Shown here piece by piece: positions 27,792-37,307 of a stretch of DNA of 64,000 bases. The first letter of the stretch is position 1. Every line of letters begins with the position of its first letter. The notes beneath the pieces are model-generated. The model was not told where the DNA came from, searched no databases, and worked only from the letters and a program-made list of their open reading frames with translations. The stretch spans positions 124,001-188,000 of the forward strand of contig NZ_JPLA01000001.1 in NCBI RefSeq assembly GCF_001010355.1, given 5' to 3'. Made by a program: the position numbers and the translations under genes. Origin of the DNA: Dyella japonica DSM 16301. Its GTDB lineage: Bacteria > Pseudomonadota > Gammaproteobacteria > Xanthomonadales > Rhodanobacteraceae.

Positions 27792-28153
27792 GGAGCGATC
27801 CCTCTGTCGGCGACCAATGGAAGTGTGTCTGCCATGAGAGCGCCCTCGCCACAGGATGGCTCTCACCCTGCCGTTCTCAGCTGGCCACGCAATACTTCAC
27901 CCTGCCCCGTGCGTGTGGCGTGCATAGGCTCTTACAAGCATGAGCTGCCATGGCCAGTATCTCCAGTGGCTAATTACCGATTATTTCCCCTGTATAAACA
28001 CGCAGACTAAAAATGCACACGCATTAGTTCGCTAATTGCCCACGATCTAATTAGCGCGTAGATCTACTTAGGCCTTAAGTGCAACAAGTTTTTGCTGGGC
28101 ATGGCCAATTAATTGCGCCAATATATTTCGTCGAATAGAGCCGAGGGGTCATC
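27792..28153. promoter_or_regulatory. AT-rich divergent promoter region
   Basis: 362 bases between two divergent envelope-protein genes. From about 27960 to 28130 the DNA is strongly AT-rich with repeated TAATTA/CTAATT words, which contrasts with the GC-rich surroundings and looks like a regulated or xenogeneic-silencer-prone promoter. The ribosome binding site GAGGGG at 28143-28148 belongs to the plus-strand gene. Confidence 0.5.
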
Positions 28154-29008
28154 ATGAGTGGCCGTTCCGATTCTCTTTTTGCCCGTGCCAAGCTGGTGAC
28201 GGGGATCGTTTTGGCAACCAGCGCGACCTCGTTTTTTGCGACGCCGGCATTTGCCCAATCGGAAGATTATTGGGACGGAAACTGGCACGGCAGCATCACG
28301 CCGTACGGCTGGCTGCCTGGCGTGTCCGGCGAGACGCGATACCAACTTCCCAGCGGCCCGGACGTCACCGTCAAGAACAAGAGCGATCCCTTGAGCAGCC
28401 TTAGCGGAGCGCTACTGCTCGAAGGCGACATTCGCAAGGGGAACTGGGGCCTGTTCGGCGACATCGACTGGATCAAGTTTTCCAACGAGAAAGGCCGCTT
28501 CACTTCGCTTGGAGGTGAGCGCTTCGGGGCAGATGCCGGCCTCGATACACGCTGGGGCATGAAGGGTGGACTGATTACGCTGGCCGGGCTGTATACGTTA
28601 GGCCACGGCGCACTGGGTTATGCAGACCTGTTGTTCGGTGCGCGTTATGTGTGGCTGAAAGGCAACATCAGCTGGAATCTCAACGTGGTCAACAACCAGG
28701 ATGCCTTGATCCTGCAAGGCAGCGGCCACTTGCACAATCAGACGCATGCCGGCAACGCCATTATCGGCGTGCGTGGCCGCTGGACGCCGTTTGCCGGCAC
28801 CGGCTGGTACTTTCCGTACTACGCCGACGTCGGCACGGGTGATTCGGACAACACCTACCAGCTGAACATCGGCGTGGGCTACGCATTCCACTGGGGTGAT
28901 ATCGCGATCAGTTACCGCGATATCAAATACGAGCAGGGCGGCAGCGACAAGTTCCTCAAGGAGGCGAGAATCAGCGGGCCAAGCTTCAACTACACCTGGC
29001 ACTTCTGA
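28154..29008 (+). CDS. Predicted outer-membrane beta-barrel protein
   Basis: 284 residues. Signal peptide ends at FATPAFAQ. The mature sequence is rich in aromatic, Gly and alternating polar residues: HGSITPYGWLPGVSG near the start, then strands such as GNWGLFGDIDWIKF, LGYADLLFGARYVWLKGN and YQLNIGVGYAFHWGDIAISYRDIKYE. The C-terminus ends in SFNYTWHF, a typical BAM-recognised terminal strand. Eight to twelve strands fit the length. No specific family or substrate can be named. Confidence 0.75.
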   Translation: MSGRSDSLFARAKLVTGIVLATSATSFFATPAFAQSEDYWDGNWHGSITPYGWLPGVSGETRYQLPSGPDVTVKNKSDPLSSLSGALLLEGDIRKGNWGLFGDIDWIKFSNEKGRFTSLGGERFGADAGLDTRWGMKGGLITLAGLYTLGHGALGYADLLFGARYVWLKGNISWNLNVVNNQDALILQGSGHLHNQTHAGNAIIGVRGRWTPFAGTGWYFPYYADVGTGDSDNTYQLNIGVGYAFHWGDIAISYRDIKYEQGGSDKFLKEARISGPSFNYTWHF

Positions 29009-29211
29009 CATCCGGAATGACAGGGGATCTTCTCCGGCAACCCGCCGAAAGGCACTGATGGATCGATGTCGCGTCACCTGACTGACTTCGAGCAGCGAAG
29101 TCCTGGAACGAAACGCGATCCAACCGTTGACTAGCGCCAGGCAAACGGCGATCGGTAATGCTGAACTTCAGCGCGAGGACTGTGTCGATCACTCCCTCAC
29201 CAGGGTGACAG

Positions 29212-29223
29212 CCCCCCCCCCCC
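29212..29223. repeat. Homopolymer tract of 12 C
   Basis: A run of twelve C lies 78 bases upstream of the response-regulator ATG and 22 upstream of an in-frame earlier ATG. Such long G/C tracts are the usual substrate of slipped-strand phase variation, here in a promoter or 5' leader position. It could also be an assembly-sensitive site. Confidence 0.9.
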
Positions 29224-29289
29224 GCTGCGAGACCCGGCATTCGCTTGAATTCCTCAATCCATGAGGCTGTAGCAGGGAGATGTGCCACC

Positions 29290-29988
29290 ATGACTGAGAA
29301 CACTTCATTTCCGACAAGCGACACGCCGTCGCTGCGGGTGCTGCTGGCGGACGCAGACCAGGGCATCGCCGAGGAGATGGCCGGCGTACTGACGCCGATT
29401 CCCGGTTCCTTCGAGATCGCCCACGACGGAGTTTCCTTGGTCAAACGCGCACTCACGGGCGCCATCGACCTGATCGTTTCCGATATCTCGCTGCCACTGC
29501 TCAGTGGCTTGCAGGCCTTGCAGCAGTTGCGCGAGAAGGGATCCACCGTGCACTTCATCCTTCTTTCCGCGCACAGTGAGCCCGCCATCACGCGCGAAGC
29601 GCTGCTTTCGGGCTGCAACGGCTATGTGATCAAGCAACTCGCCAACGAGGAGCTTTGCCGCGCCGTAGAGGCCGTAGTGCATGGCTATCAGTACCTGAGC
29701 CCGAGCGCCCTCACCGCCATCATGCTGGCTCCGCCACCCGCCCACCGGCTCTCGCGCCGGCAAGGACAGATCATCAATTGCGTCGCCGATGGATTCCGTA
29801 CGTCGGAAATCGCCTCGTCGCTGGGCATATCGCCGCGCACGGTGGAGAGTCATCGACAGGCCTTGCTGCGCCTGTTCGGCGTACACAACAGCATTGCCCT
29901 GATCCGTGAGGCGGAGAAACAAGGCCTCGTGCGACAAGGAATGGCCAGGCGCATGGCCGACGTCACCATGGATCCCGCGCTGAGCTGA
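29290..29988 (+). CDS. NarL/FixJ-type response regulator
   Basis: 232 residues from MTENTSFPTSD (GGGAGA 11 bases upstream); an in-frame ATG at 29245 would add 15 residues. The receiver domain covers about residues 15-130: LRVLLADADQGIAEEM gives the acidic pocket, DLIVSDISLPLLSG the phospho-acceptor Asp, and GYVIKQL the conserved Lys. The C-terminal LuxR-type helix-turn-helix at ~160-215 reads LSRRQGQIINCVADG, TSEIASSLGISPRTVESHR. No sensor kinase gene is adjacent, so the partner is elsewhere. The 12-C tract upstream may modulate expression. Confidence 0.9.
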   Translation: MTENTSFPTSDTPSLRVLLADADQGIAEEMAGVLTPIPGSFEIAHDGVSLVKRALTGAIDLIVSDISLPLLSGLQALQQLREKGSTVHFILLSAHSEPAITREALLSGCNGYVIKQLANEELCRAVEAVVHGYQYLSPSALTAIMLAPPPAHRLSRRQGQIINCVADGFRTSEIASSLGISPRTVESHRQALLRLFGVHNSIALIREAEKQGLVRQGMARRMADVTMDPALS

Positions 29989-30053
29989 TTGGCGTACAAC
30001 CCGCAGGTCCACGCCTGGATGGCGTCCCTGACACTGAGACTGGGAGTGATGAT

Positions 30054-30629
30054 GTGAAGCCGTACATCGCACTTGGCGCGTGCATGGTTGCACTGATGCC
30101 TGGCTGCTCGACCGTGAGCGTCAACGATCAGTGGCGAGACCCCTCCTTTGCAGGGCCGCCGTTATCCAACGTGCTGGTCGTTGGCATCACCCGAAGCGAC
30201 ACCATGAAGCGCGTCTTCGAGGACGTGTTCTCCCAGCAACTGCAGGCAGCCGGCATCCGTGCGGAACGCAGTTATGCCCGGCTTCCGCAGGGAGCCACAC
30301 AGCTGAGTCTCAGTGACCTCAAAACCACCGGCATCGATGGCGTTCTGACCACGCGCGTCGAGCGCGTCGAGCAAAAGGTCAACGTGACGCCGAGCGGCCC
30401 GAGCTATGGCGGGTTCTATGGATGGTATGGATCGGCCTGGGCATCCACCCCCGACGTACATCAATACGAAGTGGTCACGCTCGAGACCAGCGTATGGGAC
30501 GTCAAGAGCGAGAAGCTCGTATGGACAGTGACCACGCAGGGCGTGCGAACGAACGATCTCACCCAGGCCACCAAGGACCTGGCCAGTACGCTGATTCCGA
30601 AGTTGAAGAGCGAGGGCGTACTCCGCTGA
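30054..30629 (+). CDS. DUF4136-like outer-membrane lipoprotein
   Basis: 191 residues. The start is GTG at 30054 with GGGAG upstream; the ATG at 30052 is followed at once by TGA. Lipoprotein signal with lipobox LMPGC. The mature part (VSVNDQWRDPSFAGPPLSNVLVVGI, then a domain ending VWDVKSEKLVWTVTTQG... DLASTLIPKLKSEGVL) matches the pattern of small DUF4136-type lipoproteins, in which a Gly/Ser/Tyr-rich loop (GPSYGGFYGWYGSAW) occurs mid-protein. Function unknown. Confidence 0.75.
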   Translation: MKPYIALGACMVALMPGCSTVSVNDQWRDPSFAGPPLSNVLVVGITRSDTMKRVFEDVFSQQLQAAGIRAERSYARLPQGATQLSLSDLKTTGIDGVLTTRVERVEQKVNVTPSGPSYGGFYGWYGSAWASTPDVHQYEVVTLETSVWDVKSEKLVWTVTTQGVRTNDLTQATKDLASTLIPKLKSEGVLR

Positions 30630-30680
30630 CTGCTCGCAAGCGCGTCTGAGATACCACTCACCATTGGGGCCGGCTTGCTC

Positions 30681-30712
30681 TTGACTGGACTCAGGTCCAG
30701 CTGCGCTATCAT
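30681..30712 (+). promoter_or_regulatory. MerR-type metal-responsive promoter of the cus operon
   Basis: -35 TTGACT (30681-30686) and -10 TATCAT (30707-30712) are separated by an over-long 20-bp spacer. Between them lies a perfect 6-bp-arm dyad, CTGGAC-TCAG-GTCCAG (30685-30700). Elongated spacers with a dyad are the hallmark of promoters activated by MerR-family proteins such as CueR. The next ATG is at 30722, so the transcript would be nearly leaderless. Confidence 0.75.
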
Positions 30713-30721
30713 GCCTGGGTC

Positions 30722-31135
30722 ATGCGCGCCCGCTTTCACATCAGTCGCCGTCGCCGCCTCCTTTGGACAGGCGTGGTGCTGTTTTGCCTGCTGTTTCAGC
30801 AGCTCGCCATGGCTGCCTATGTCTGCACGCTGCCGTCCAAGCCCGCCGATACGGTGATGACGGGAGATTGCGCGGCCATGGGCATGGGCTCTGCGGGAAA
30901 GACCTCGCTCCAGCATCAAAGCCCGGATGCGCGCTGCGCCGAACACTGTGCAGGTAGCGCGACTTCGGCGCATGACCTGCGGCTGCCCGACGTGCCGCCG
31001 CTGCTGCTGCCGATGGTGTCCCCAACACTGCTGGGCACCATCGCGCATGCGCCCGAGCAGGCACGGCTGCCTGATGCCGCGCTGCTTCACCCCGATCCGC
31101 CGCCCACCTTGCGGTTCTGCTCCCTGTTGATTTAG
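30722..31135 (+). CDS. Small secreted Cys/Met/His protein heading the cus operon
   Basis: 137 residues. An Arg-rich start (RRRRLLWTGVVLFCLLFQQ) and hydrophobic stretch give a signal peptide with likely cleavage near LAMAA. The mature part has Cys/Met motifs (YVCTL, GDCAAMGMG, CAEHCAGS) that could bind copper, then a Pro/Leu-rich tail. It resembles the small uncharacterised proteins often found before Cus-type copper efflux genes. It lies directly behind the MerR-type promoter; the ATG is about 10 bases after the -10, so translation may be leaderless. Function is inferred from context only. Confidence 0.65.
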   Translation: MRARFHISRRRRLLWTGVVLFCLLFQQLAMAAYVCTLPSKPADTVMTGDCAAMGMGSAGKTSLQHQSPDARCAEHCAGSATSAHDLRLPDVPPLLLPMVSPTLLGTIAHAPEQARLPDAALLHPDPPPTLRFCSLLI

Positions 31136-31158
31136 CCCTCGATCGCTGACCACGAGTC

Positions 31159-31180
31159 GGCCATGCCTGCGCGCATGGCC
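31159..31180 (+). other. Intercistronic hairpin before cusC
   Basis: GGCCATGC and GCATGGCC form a perfect 8-bp stem with a 6-base loop, between the small Cys protein and the outer-membrane efflux gene. It is plausible as an attenuator or RNA-processing/stability element that sets different expression for the two parts of the operon. No T-run. Confidence 0.5.
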
Positions 31181-31207
31181 CGTACGGTTTTGTGATCGGA
31201 GCTAAGC

Positions 31208-32494
31208 ATGTTTTCGCATCAAACCATGACGCGCGCCTGCGTGGCGCGCCCTTGGCTGTGCCTCTTATGGGCCGCCATGATTTTTTTCGTCCCTCCCGCC
31301 AGGGCGGACGACGCTGCCCTGACGCTGGACGCGGCAACGCGTCTAGCCATGGCGCAGGCGCCACTTCTGCAGGCACGTCTTGCCCAGCAGGATGCGGCCC
31401 GGGAAGAAGCCGGGCGGGCCGGTGCCCTGCCCGACCCCCAACTCTCCGTTGGCATCGACAACCTGGCCATCGAAGGGACAGGTGCATTCACGGCCGGTGG
31501 CGACACCATGACCATGCGCACGCTGGGCCTCACCCAGGTGCTGCCGTCGCGCGCCAAGCGGCAAGCGCAACGCGACCTCGCAGGCGCAAATGTCGAACAA
31601 GCCGGATCGACCTCCGTGATGACCCGGCTCGCGATCGAGCAACAGGTCGCCGCCGCCTGGATCGGCGCATGGGGGGCTCACCATGAAGTCCAGATGCTGC
31701 AAGCCATGCGGCATGAATGGGCGATTGACGTCGCGGTGGCCGAAGCGCGCTTGCGCGGAGGTACCGGCTCTGCCGCCGACGTGCTGGCCATGCGCATGGA
31801 CGCACTCGATCTGGAGAACCGCATCGACGATGCCGACTCACGCGAAGCTCAGTCACGAGCGGCCTTGGCGCGATGGCTGGGCAAGTCGGTGAACGAACCG
31901 CTGGCAGACGCACCCGACTTCACCGTGCTTGCCCACGACCAATCCTCCCTGCTCGCTCGCCTGGACGATCAAGGCAACCTGCTCGATTGGCCCGCTCGCG
32001 AACACGCCGCGGAGGCCGCGCTGGCGGTGGCCAAGGCAGAGAAGCATCCCGAGTGGAGCGTGGGACTGAGCTATGGATCCCGTGTTCGCGGCCTGTCCGA
32101 CATGGTGTCGCTGCAGGTCGGCGTGAGCCTGCCCTTGTTCACGCGCAATCGCCAGGACCGCGGCATCAGCGCGCGTGCCGCCGATCTCGATGCGGTTCGC
32201 GCCGAGCACGACGATGCGCGGCGACAGCAGGCCGCCTCCGTGCAGGCAGCCTGGGCGCAATGGGATGCACTGGGACGGCAAGTGCGTCGCCATCTCGACC
32301 AACTGCTGCCGCAGGCGAACGATCGTGCCGCACTCGCTCTGGCGGCCTATCGCGGTGGCGGCGATATCCAACCCTTGCTCGACGCGCGCCGCGACGAGAT
32401 CTCACACCACACCGACTTCGCCCGCATGCTCACCGACTACGGGCGCGCATGGGCCGCGTTGACCTATCTGCTTCCCGAGGGAGATACCCCATGA
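31208..32494 (+). CDS. cusC: Outer-membrane efflux protein of Cus-type copper RND system
   Basis: 428 residues. Signal peptide ends near FVPPARADD. The body is a TolC-fold outer-membrane efflux protein with two repeats of long helices (LDAATRLAMAQAPLLQARLAQQ; ARDEISHHTDFARMLTDYGRAWAALTYLLP) and barrel strands (PDPQLSVGIDNLAIEG, EWSVGLSYGSRVRG). Shorter than E. coli CusC but typical of proteobacterial metal systems. The stop overlaps the adaptor ATG by 4 bases. It forms the exit duct for ions moved by the RND pump. Confidence 0.85.
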   Translation: MFSHQTMTRACVARPWLCLLWAAMIFFVPPARADDAALTLDAATRLAMAQAPLLQARLAQQDAAREEAGRAGALPDPQLSVGIDNLAIEGTGAFTAGGDTMTMRTLGLTQVLPSRAKRQAQRDLAGANVEQAGSTSVMTRLAIEQQVAAAWIGAWGAHHEVQMLQAMRHEWAIDVAVAEARLRGGTGSAADVLAMRMDALDLENRIDDADSREAQSRAALARWLGKSVNEPLADAPDFTVLAHDQSSLLARLDDQGNLLDWPAREHAAEAALAVAKAEKHPEWSVGLSYGSRVRGLSDMVSLQVGVSLPLFTRNRQDRGISARAADLDAVRAEHDDARRQQAASVQAAWAQWDALGRQVRRHLDQLLPQANDRAALALAAYRGGGDIQPLLDARRDEISHHTDFARMLTDYGRAWAALTYLLPEGDTP

Positions 32495-33777
32495 AACGCG
32501 CCATGCTGATCTCCTTCATGCTCGCGGCACTGCTGGTTACCGCACTCATCGCCTATTGGGCAGGCAACCAGCGCCATGCGCCAGCGGCATCGTCCGCAGC
32601 CACAGGATCCAACGCGCCCGAAGCCCATGCCAAGGTCCTGTATTGGTACGACCCGATGACGCCGCAGCAGCATTCCGATAAACCGGGGTTGTCGTCGATG
32701 GGCATGCAAATGGTGCCCAAATATGCCGACAGCGGTGCCGACGCGAACACCGTTCATATCGACTCGGCAACCGTACAGAACCTGGGCGTGCGCACAGCAA
32801 CCGTGGAGCGTCGCGTGCTGCCCGCGACCATCGAAGTGCCCGGAACAGTCAGCTGGGATCTACGCCAGGCGACCGTCGTCAGTGCTCGCGTGGACGGAGT
32901 GGTCGGCAAACTGTACGTGCGTGCTCCGTATACGAACGTCGCGGCCGGCGCGCCGTTGGTGGGCCTGCTCGCACCGCAGTGGAGCAGCGCCGTGGCCGAA
33001 TCCCAGGCCTTGCAACAGGTGCAATCGGCGGAGGCCAAAGCCTTGCGCGGCGCCTCGCAACAGCGACTGCAGGCGCTTGGCCTGTCGCCCGCAGACGGCG
33101 GCGCGCTCGGCCGCGGCGGCTTGATCACTCTGCATGCGCCGCAGGCCGGCGTGCTCAGCACGCTCGATGTGCGCGACGGGCAGCGGGTCAATGCCGGGCA
33201 GACGCTGATGACGATCAATGGCCTGTCCACGGTATGGATCGATGCGGCGTTGCCGCAGGCGGTGGCCGGTACGGTGCATGCGGATACCCCGGTTTCTGTT
33301 CGCGTCGATGCCCTGCCCGAGCGGGTGTTCCGCGGCCAGGTGGAAACGCTGCTACCCGATCTGGACATGGCCACCCGCACGCAGCGCGCACGCATCGTGC
33401 TTGCCAACCCGGACGGCGCATTGAGTCCCGGCATGTACGCGACGGTGCAGCTCGCGCCCCTGACAGGCAAAGCCTTGCCGGTGGTGCCGGACAGTGCACT
33501 GATTTCGACCGGCGACAACACCCGGGTCATCGTTGCCGAAGATGGCGGACGCTTCCGTGCCGTCGCGGTTCGCACCGGGCGCTCGGCAGGCGGTTACATC
33601 GAGATCCTTGACGGCCTCGATGGCGGCGAGAAGGTGGTGGTGTCGGGCCAGTTCCTGATCGATTCGGAAGCCAGCCTGTCCGGAGCGTTGGAACGTCTGA
33701 ACGATTCTTCTGCGCAACCCGCACCCGCGAGCAGCGCAGCGTTGCCGGGCATGCCCATGCCGGGAGATCACCCATGA
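32491..33777 (+). CDS. cusB: Cus-type periplasmic adaptor (membrane fusion protein)
   Basis: 428 residues starting [16 protein letters not shown], an N-terminal membrane anchor. Residues ~48-78 hold the heavy-metal-binding domain seen in CusB proteins ([27 protein letters not shown]), with conserved Met residues. Barrel-sandwich and beta-barrel segments follow ([58 protein letters not shown]), then the membrane-proximal domain. The C-terminal tail is Pro/Ala/Met-rich ([11 protein letters not shown]). The start and end overlap cusC and cusA by ATGA, so the operon is translationally coupled. Confidence 0.9.
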   Translation: MKRAMLISFMLAALLVTALIAYWAGNQRHAPAASSAATGSNAPEAHAKVLYWYDPMTPQQHSDKPGLSSMGMQMVPKYADSGADANTVHIDSATVQNLGVRTATVERRVLPATIEVPGTVSWDLRQATVVSARVDGVVGKLYVRAPYTNVAAGAPLVGLLAPQWSSAVAESQALQQVQSAEAKALRGASQQRLQALGLSPADGGALGRGGLITLHAPQAGVLSTLDVRDGQRVNAGQTLMTINGLSTVWIDAALPQAVAGTVHADTPVSVRVDALPERVFRGQVETLLPDLDMATRTQRARIVLANPDGALSPGMYATVQLAPLTGKALPVVPDSALISTGDNTRVIVAEDGGRFRAVAVRTGRSAGGYIEILDGLDGGEKVVVSGQFLIDSEASLSGALERLNDSSAQPAPASSAALPGMPMPGDHP

Positions 33778-36700
33778 TCGCCACACTCATCCGTGCCGCG
33801 ATCGCGCACCGTGCATTCGTGCTGTTGGCCGCGCTGGTCCTGGCGGTGGGCGGTGTGTTCGCGGCCATCCATACGCCCATCGATGCCCTGCCCGATCTGT
33901 CCGACACCCAGGTGATCATCCGCACCAATTGGCCTGGCCAGTCGCCCCAGGTGGTCGAAGATCAGGTCACCTACCCGCTCGCCACGACCATGCTGTCGGT
34001 GCCTGGCGCGAAGACGGTCCGCGGCTACTCGTTCTTCGGCGACTCCTACGTTTACGTCCTGTTTGATGACAGCACGGATCTGTTCTGGGCACGCTCGCGC
34101 GTCCTGGAGTACCTGAGCCAGGTACGCGATCGCCTGCCCGCTGGCGTAAGTCCCTCGCTGGGTCCGGACGCCACCGGGCTGGGATGGATCTATGAGTACG
34201 CGCTGATCGATCGCACGGGACAGCACGATATCGGTCAGTTGCGCGCGCTGCAGGATTGGTTTTTGCGCTACCAGCTCAAGACCGTACCCGATGTTGCTGA
34301 AGTGGCCAGCCTGGGCGGCATGGAACAAGCCTGGCAGGTCGTGCCCGATCCACAGGCACTGGCCGCACGCCAGCTCACCGTCACGGCATTGGTCGAAGCC
34401 ATCCGCGCCGCCAATGGTGCGAACGGCGGCTCGGTGATCGAGCAAGGTGAAGCCGAATTCATGGTGCGTAGCGAAGGCTATCTGCGCAACCGCGAGGACT
34501 TCGAGCGCGTACCCATCACCGTCAATACCAACGGCGTGCCAGTCCTGCTGCGTGATGTCGCCAGAGTGCAACGCGGCCCTGGCTTTCGGCGTGGCATCGC
34601 CGAACTGGATGGCCAGGGCGAGGTGGCCGGCGGCGTCGTTGTGCTGCGCACGGGCAAGAATGCCAAGACCGCGATCGCAGCCGTCAAAGCCAAGCTTGCC
34701 GAATTGAAGCGCAGCCTGCCAGCCGGCGTGGAGATGGTGCCGACCTACGATCGCTCCGAACTGATCGATGCGGCTGTCGAAAATCTGTGGGGCAAGCTGC
34801 TGGAGGAGTTCCTGGTCGTCGCCCTTGTCTGCGCCTTGTTCCTCGGTCATTTGCGCTCGGCCCTGGTGGCGGTGATCACGCTGCCGCTCGGTGTGCTGAC
34901 GGCCTTTATCGTGATGCAATGGCAAGGCGTCTCGGCCAACCTGATGTCACTCGGCGGTATCGCCATCGCGATCGGCGCAATGGTCGATGCAGCTGTCGTG
35001 ATGATTGAAAACACCCACAAGCACCTTGAGCATTGGAGGGAGGCGCACGATGGGCAGGAACCCCTGGGCGCAGCACGCTGGTCGCTGGTGGCAGAGTCGG
35101 CGGCGGAAGTCGGGCCCGCGTTGTTCATCAGCCTCCTGATCATCGCGCTGTCCTTCGTGCCGGTGTTCGCACTGCAGGGCCAGGAAGGCAAGCTATTCAA
35201 GCCGCTCGCCTTCACCAAGACCTACGCGATGGCGGCGGCTGCCGGGCTCGCCATCACCCTGGTGCCCGTGCTGATGGGGTATCTCGTGCGTGGCCGCATC
35301 CGTGCCGAACGCGACAATCCGCTCAATCGAGGCCTTATCGCGCTCTACCGCCCCATTCTGGAAACCGTACTGCGCTATCCGAAGACCACACTCGCGGCAG
35401 CCGGCATCCTGCTGCTGAGCGCCGCCATTCCCTTCAACCGGCTGGGCAGCGAATTCATGCCACCCATGGACGAAGGCACGCTGCTGTACATGCCCACGGC
35501 ACTGCCGAGCCTGTCGGCCGGCAAAGCGGCGCAGCTGCTGCAGCTCACGGACCGCATGATCAAGACGGTGCCGGAGGTCGATCACGTGTTCGGCAAGGCC
35601 GGGCGTGCGGAGACCGCCACCGATCCGGCACCGCTGGAGATGTTCGAAACCACCATCACCTTCAAACCGAAGAGCCAATGGCGTCCAGGCATGACCATGG
35701 ACAAGCTCAAGATCGAACTGGACAAGGCGGTGCGCGTGCCCGGATTGACGAACCTGTTCGTGCCGCCGATCCGCAACCGCATCGACATGCTCGCCACCGG
35801 CATCAAGAGTCCCATCGGCATCAAGGTGCTTGGCGCCGATCCCTCTGTCTTGCAAACCGTCGCCGATCGGATTGAAGCCGTCGCGAAGCACGTACCAGGC
35901 GTCAGCTCGGCCATCGGCGAGCGTGCCGACGGTGGCCGCTATGTCGATGTGCATATTCGCCCCGATGATGCGGCCCGCTACGGACTCACCCAGCAGCAGG
36001 TACAGGAACTGATTGCCACGCTGGTGGGCGGCGATCCGATCGGACAGACCGTCCAGGGACGAGAGCGCTATCCGATCGTGGTCCGCTACCCGCGCATCGC
36101 GCGCGATTCGGTCGCCGCCTTGCGCCAGTTGCCGATCGTCGCCGCCAGCGGCGCGCAACTGACCCTCAGCCAGGTCGCCGATGTCAGCCTGGACGCAGGA
36201 CCGCCGATGCTCAAAAGCGAGAACGGCCAACTGGCCACCTACGTCTATGTCGATACCACCGATCGGGATCTCGGCGCCGTCGTGGCCGACCTGCAACGCA
36301 CCGTGGCACGGCAAGTGACCTTGCCTCCAGGCATCACGGTGGCATGGTCCGGACAGTTCGAATATCTGGCCAGCGCGATGGAGCGCCTGAAACTGGTGGT
36401 GCCGATCGCGCTGCTGATCATCTTCGGGCTGATCTATGCCGTCTTTCATCGGGCCAGCGAAGCGCTGATGATCATGCTGAGCGTGCCGCTGGCCCTGGTT
36501 GGCGGGCTGTGGCTGATCCTGCTGCTCGGACACGCCGTATCGGTGGCGACGGTGATCGGTTTTATCGCCCTGGCCGGCGTTGCCGCCGAGTTTGGCGTGG
36601 TGATGCTGCTGTATCTGCGTCATGCGTGGGAACAGCACCTCGCGCTCAACCCGCATGCCGGACCCACCGAACTCGACGAGGCGATACGCGAAGGCGCCGT

Positions 36701-36953
36701 GCAGCGCGTGCGGCCAAAAGCGATGACCGTCGCCGTCATCCTTGCCGGCCTATTTCCTATTCTGCTCGGTCACGGCGCCGGCTCCGAAGTCATGCAGCGC
36801 ATCGCCGCACCGATGGTCGGCGGCATGCTCACCGCGCCGCTACTGTCCATGCTCGTCATCCCCGCCGCGTTTCGTCTCTTGGTCCTGCATCGACTGCGCA
36901 AGACCAACCAGGCGAGCGTTGCACTCGCTCCCAACCAAGGAACCACTCCATGA
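33774..36953 (+). CDS. cusA: Copper/silver RND efflux pump CusA
   Basis: 1059 residues, the family length. The three copper-relay methionines of E. coli CusA are present at exactly the same numbers: Met573 (LLYMPTALP), Met623 (PLEMFETTI) and Met672 (RIDMLATG). Heavy-metal-RND signatures include [20 protein letters not shown], the [21 protein letters not shown] porter motif and [22 protein letters not shown] in helix 4 with its proton-relay Asp residues. Twelve membrane helices. Proton-driven export of Cu(I)/Ag(I) from periplasm or cytosol through CusC. Start and stop overlap neighbours by ATGA. Confidence 0.95.
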   Translation: MIATLIRAAIAHRAFVLLAALVLAVGGVFAAIHTPIDALPDLSDTQVIIRTNWPGQSPQVVEDQVTYPLATTMLSVPGAKTVRGYSFFGDSYVYVLFDDSTDLFWARSRVLEYLSQVRDRLPAGVSPSLGPDATGLGWIYEYALIDRTGQHDIGQLRALQDWFLRYQLKTVPDVAEVASLGGMEQAWQVVPDPQALAARQLTVTALVEAIRAANGANGGSVIEQGEAEFMVRSEGYLRNREDFERVPITVNTNGVPVLLRDVARVQRGPGFRRGIAELDGQGEVAGGVVVLRTGKNAKTAIAAVKAKLAELKRSLPAGVEMVPTYDRSELIDAAVENLWGKLLEEFLVVALVCALFLGHLRSALVAVITLPLGVLTAFIVMQWQGVSANLMSLGGIAIAIGAMVDAAVVMIENTHKHLEHWREAHDGQEPLGAARWSLVAESAAEVGPALFISLLIIALSFVPVFALQGQEGKLFKPLAFTKTYAMAAAAGLAITLVPVLMGYLVRGRIRAERDNPLNRGLIALYRPILETVLRYPKTTLAAAGILLLSAAIPFNRLGSEFMPPMDEGTLLYMPTALPSLSAGKAAQLLQLTDRMIKTVPEVDHVFGKAGRAETATDPAPLEMFETTITFKPKSQWRPGMTMDKLKIELDKAVRVPGLTNLFVPPIRNRIDMLATGIKSPIGIKVLGADPSVLQTVADRIEAVAKHVPGVSSAIGERADGGRYVDVHIRPDDAARYGLTQQQVQELIATLVGGDPIGQTVQGRERYPIVVRYPRIARDSVAALRQLPIVAASGAQLTLSQVADVSLDAGPPMLKSENGQLATYVYVDTTDRDLGAVVADLQRTVARQVTLPPGITVAWSGQFEYLASAMERLKLVVPIALLIIFGLIYAVFHRASEALMIMLSVPLALVGGLWLILLLGHAVSVATVIGFIALAGVAAEFGVVMLLYLRHAWEQHLALNPHAGPTELDEAIREGAVQRVRPKAMTVAVILAGLFPILLGHGAGSEVMQRIAAPMVGGMLTAPLLSMLVIPAAFRLLVLHRLRKTNQASVALAPNQGTTP

Positions 36954-37297
36954 AAAAGTACATGCTCGCTTTCGCGCTCATCGGCACGCTGGCTGTCGCG
37001 CCCGGTTTCGCCGCGGCACAAGCCATGGACCCAGACATGCCCGGCATGCAGCACGACGCGAACACCGCCGACGCGCAAGGGACCGGTATCGTCAAGGCGA
37101 TCGACACCAGCAAGAACACCGTCACGCTACAGCATCAGGCGATCGCCTCGATCGGTTGGCCGGCCATGGCCATGGCCTTCAAGGTGGCCTCGCCGGAGCT
37201 GCTGAAGACCGTCAAGATCGGCGACAAGGTGCAGTTCTCGCTGCGTCCGGCAGGCATGGACAGCACGGTGACAGCGATCAAGTCCATGCAGCCCTGA
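36950..37297 (+). CDS. cusF: Periplasmic copper chaperone CusF
   Basis: 115 residues. Signal peptide to about AAAQA, then a Met/His-rich linker ([10 protein letters not shown]). The CusF domain ([20 protein letters not shown]) carries His62, Trp70, Met73 and Met75 in [14 protein letters not shown], with the same 8-3-2 spacing as the Cu(I)-binding His36/Trp44/Met47/Met49 of E. coli CusF. It should capture periplasmic Cu(I)/Ag(I) and hand it to the adaptor. It is last in the coupled cusCBAF operon, overlapping cusA by 4 bases, and ends 10 bases before a converging gene. Confidence 0.9.
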   Translation: MKKYMLAFALIGTLAVAPGFAAAQAMDPDMPGMQHDANTADAQGTGIVKAIDTSKNTVTLQHQAIASIGWPAMAMAFKVASPELLKTVKIGDKVQFSLRPAGMDSTVTAIKSMQP

Positions 37298-37307
37298 GAA
37301 CATCAGC

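Noticed and set aside
31873..32490. An upstream in-frame extension of cusB within cusC
   Set aside because: The true cusB start is the ATG at 32491 with a membrane anchor and ATGA coupling; the extension is Arg-rich nonsense inside cusC.
35193..36656. A 487-codon minus-strand frame inside cusA
   Set aside because: Antisense shadow of a strongly conserved pump gene; no family features.
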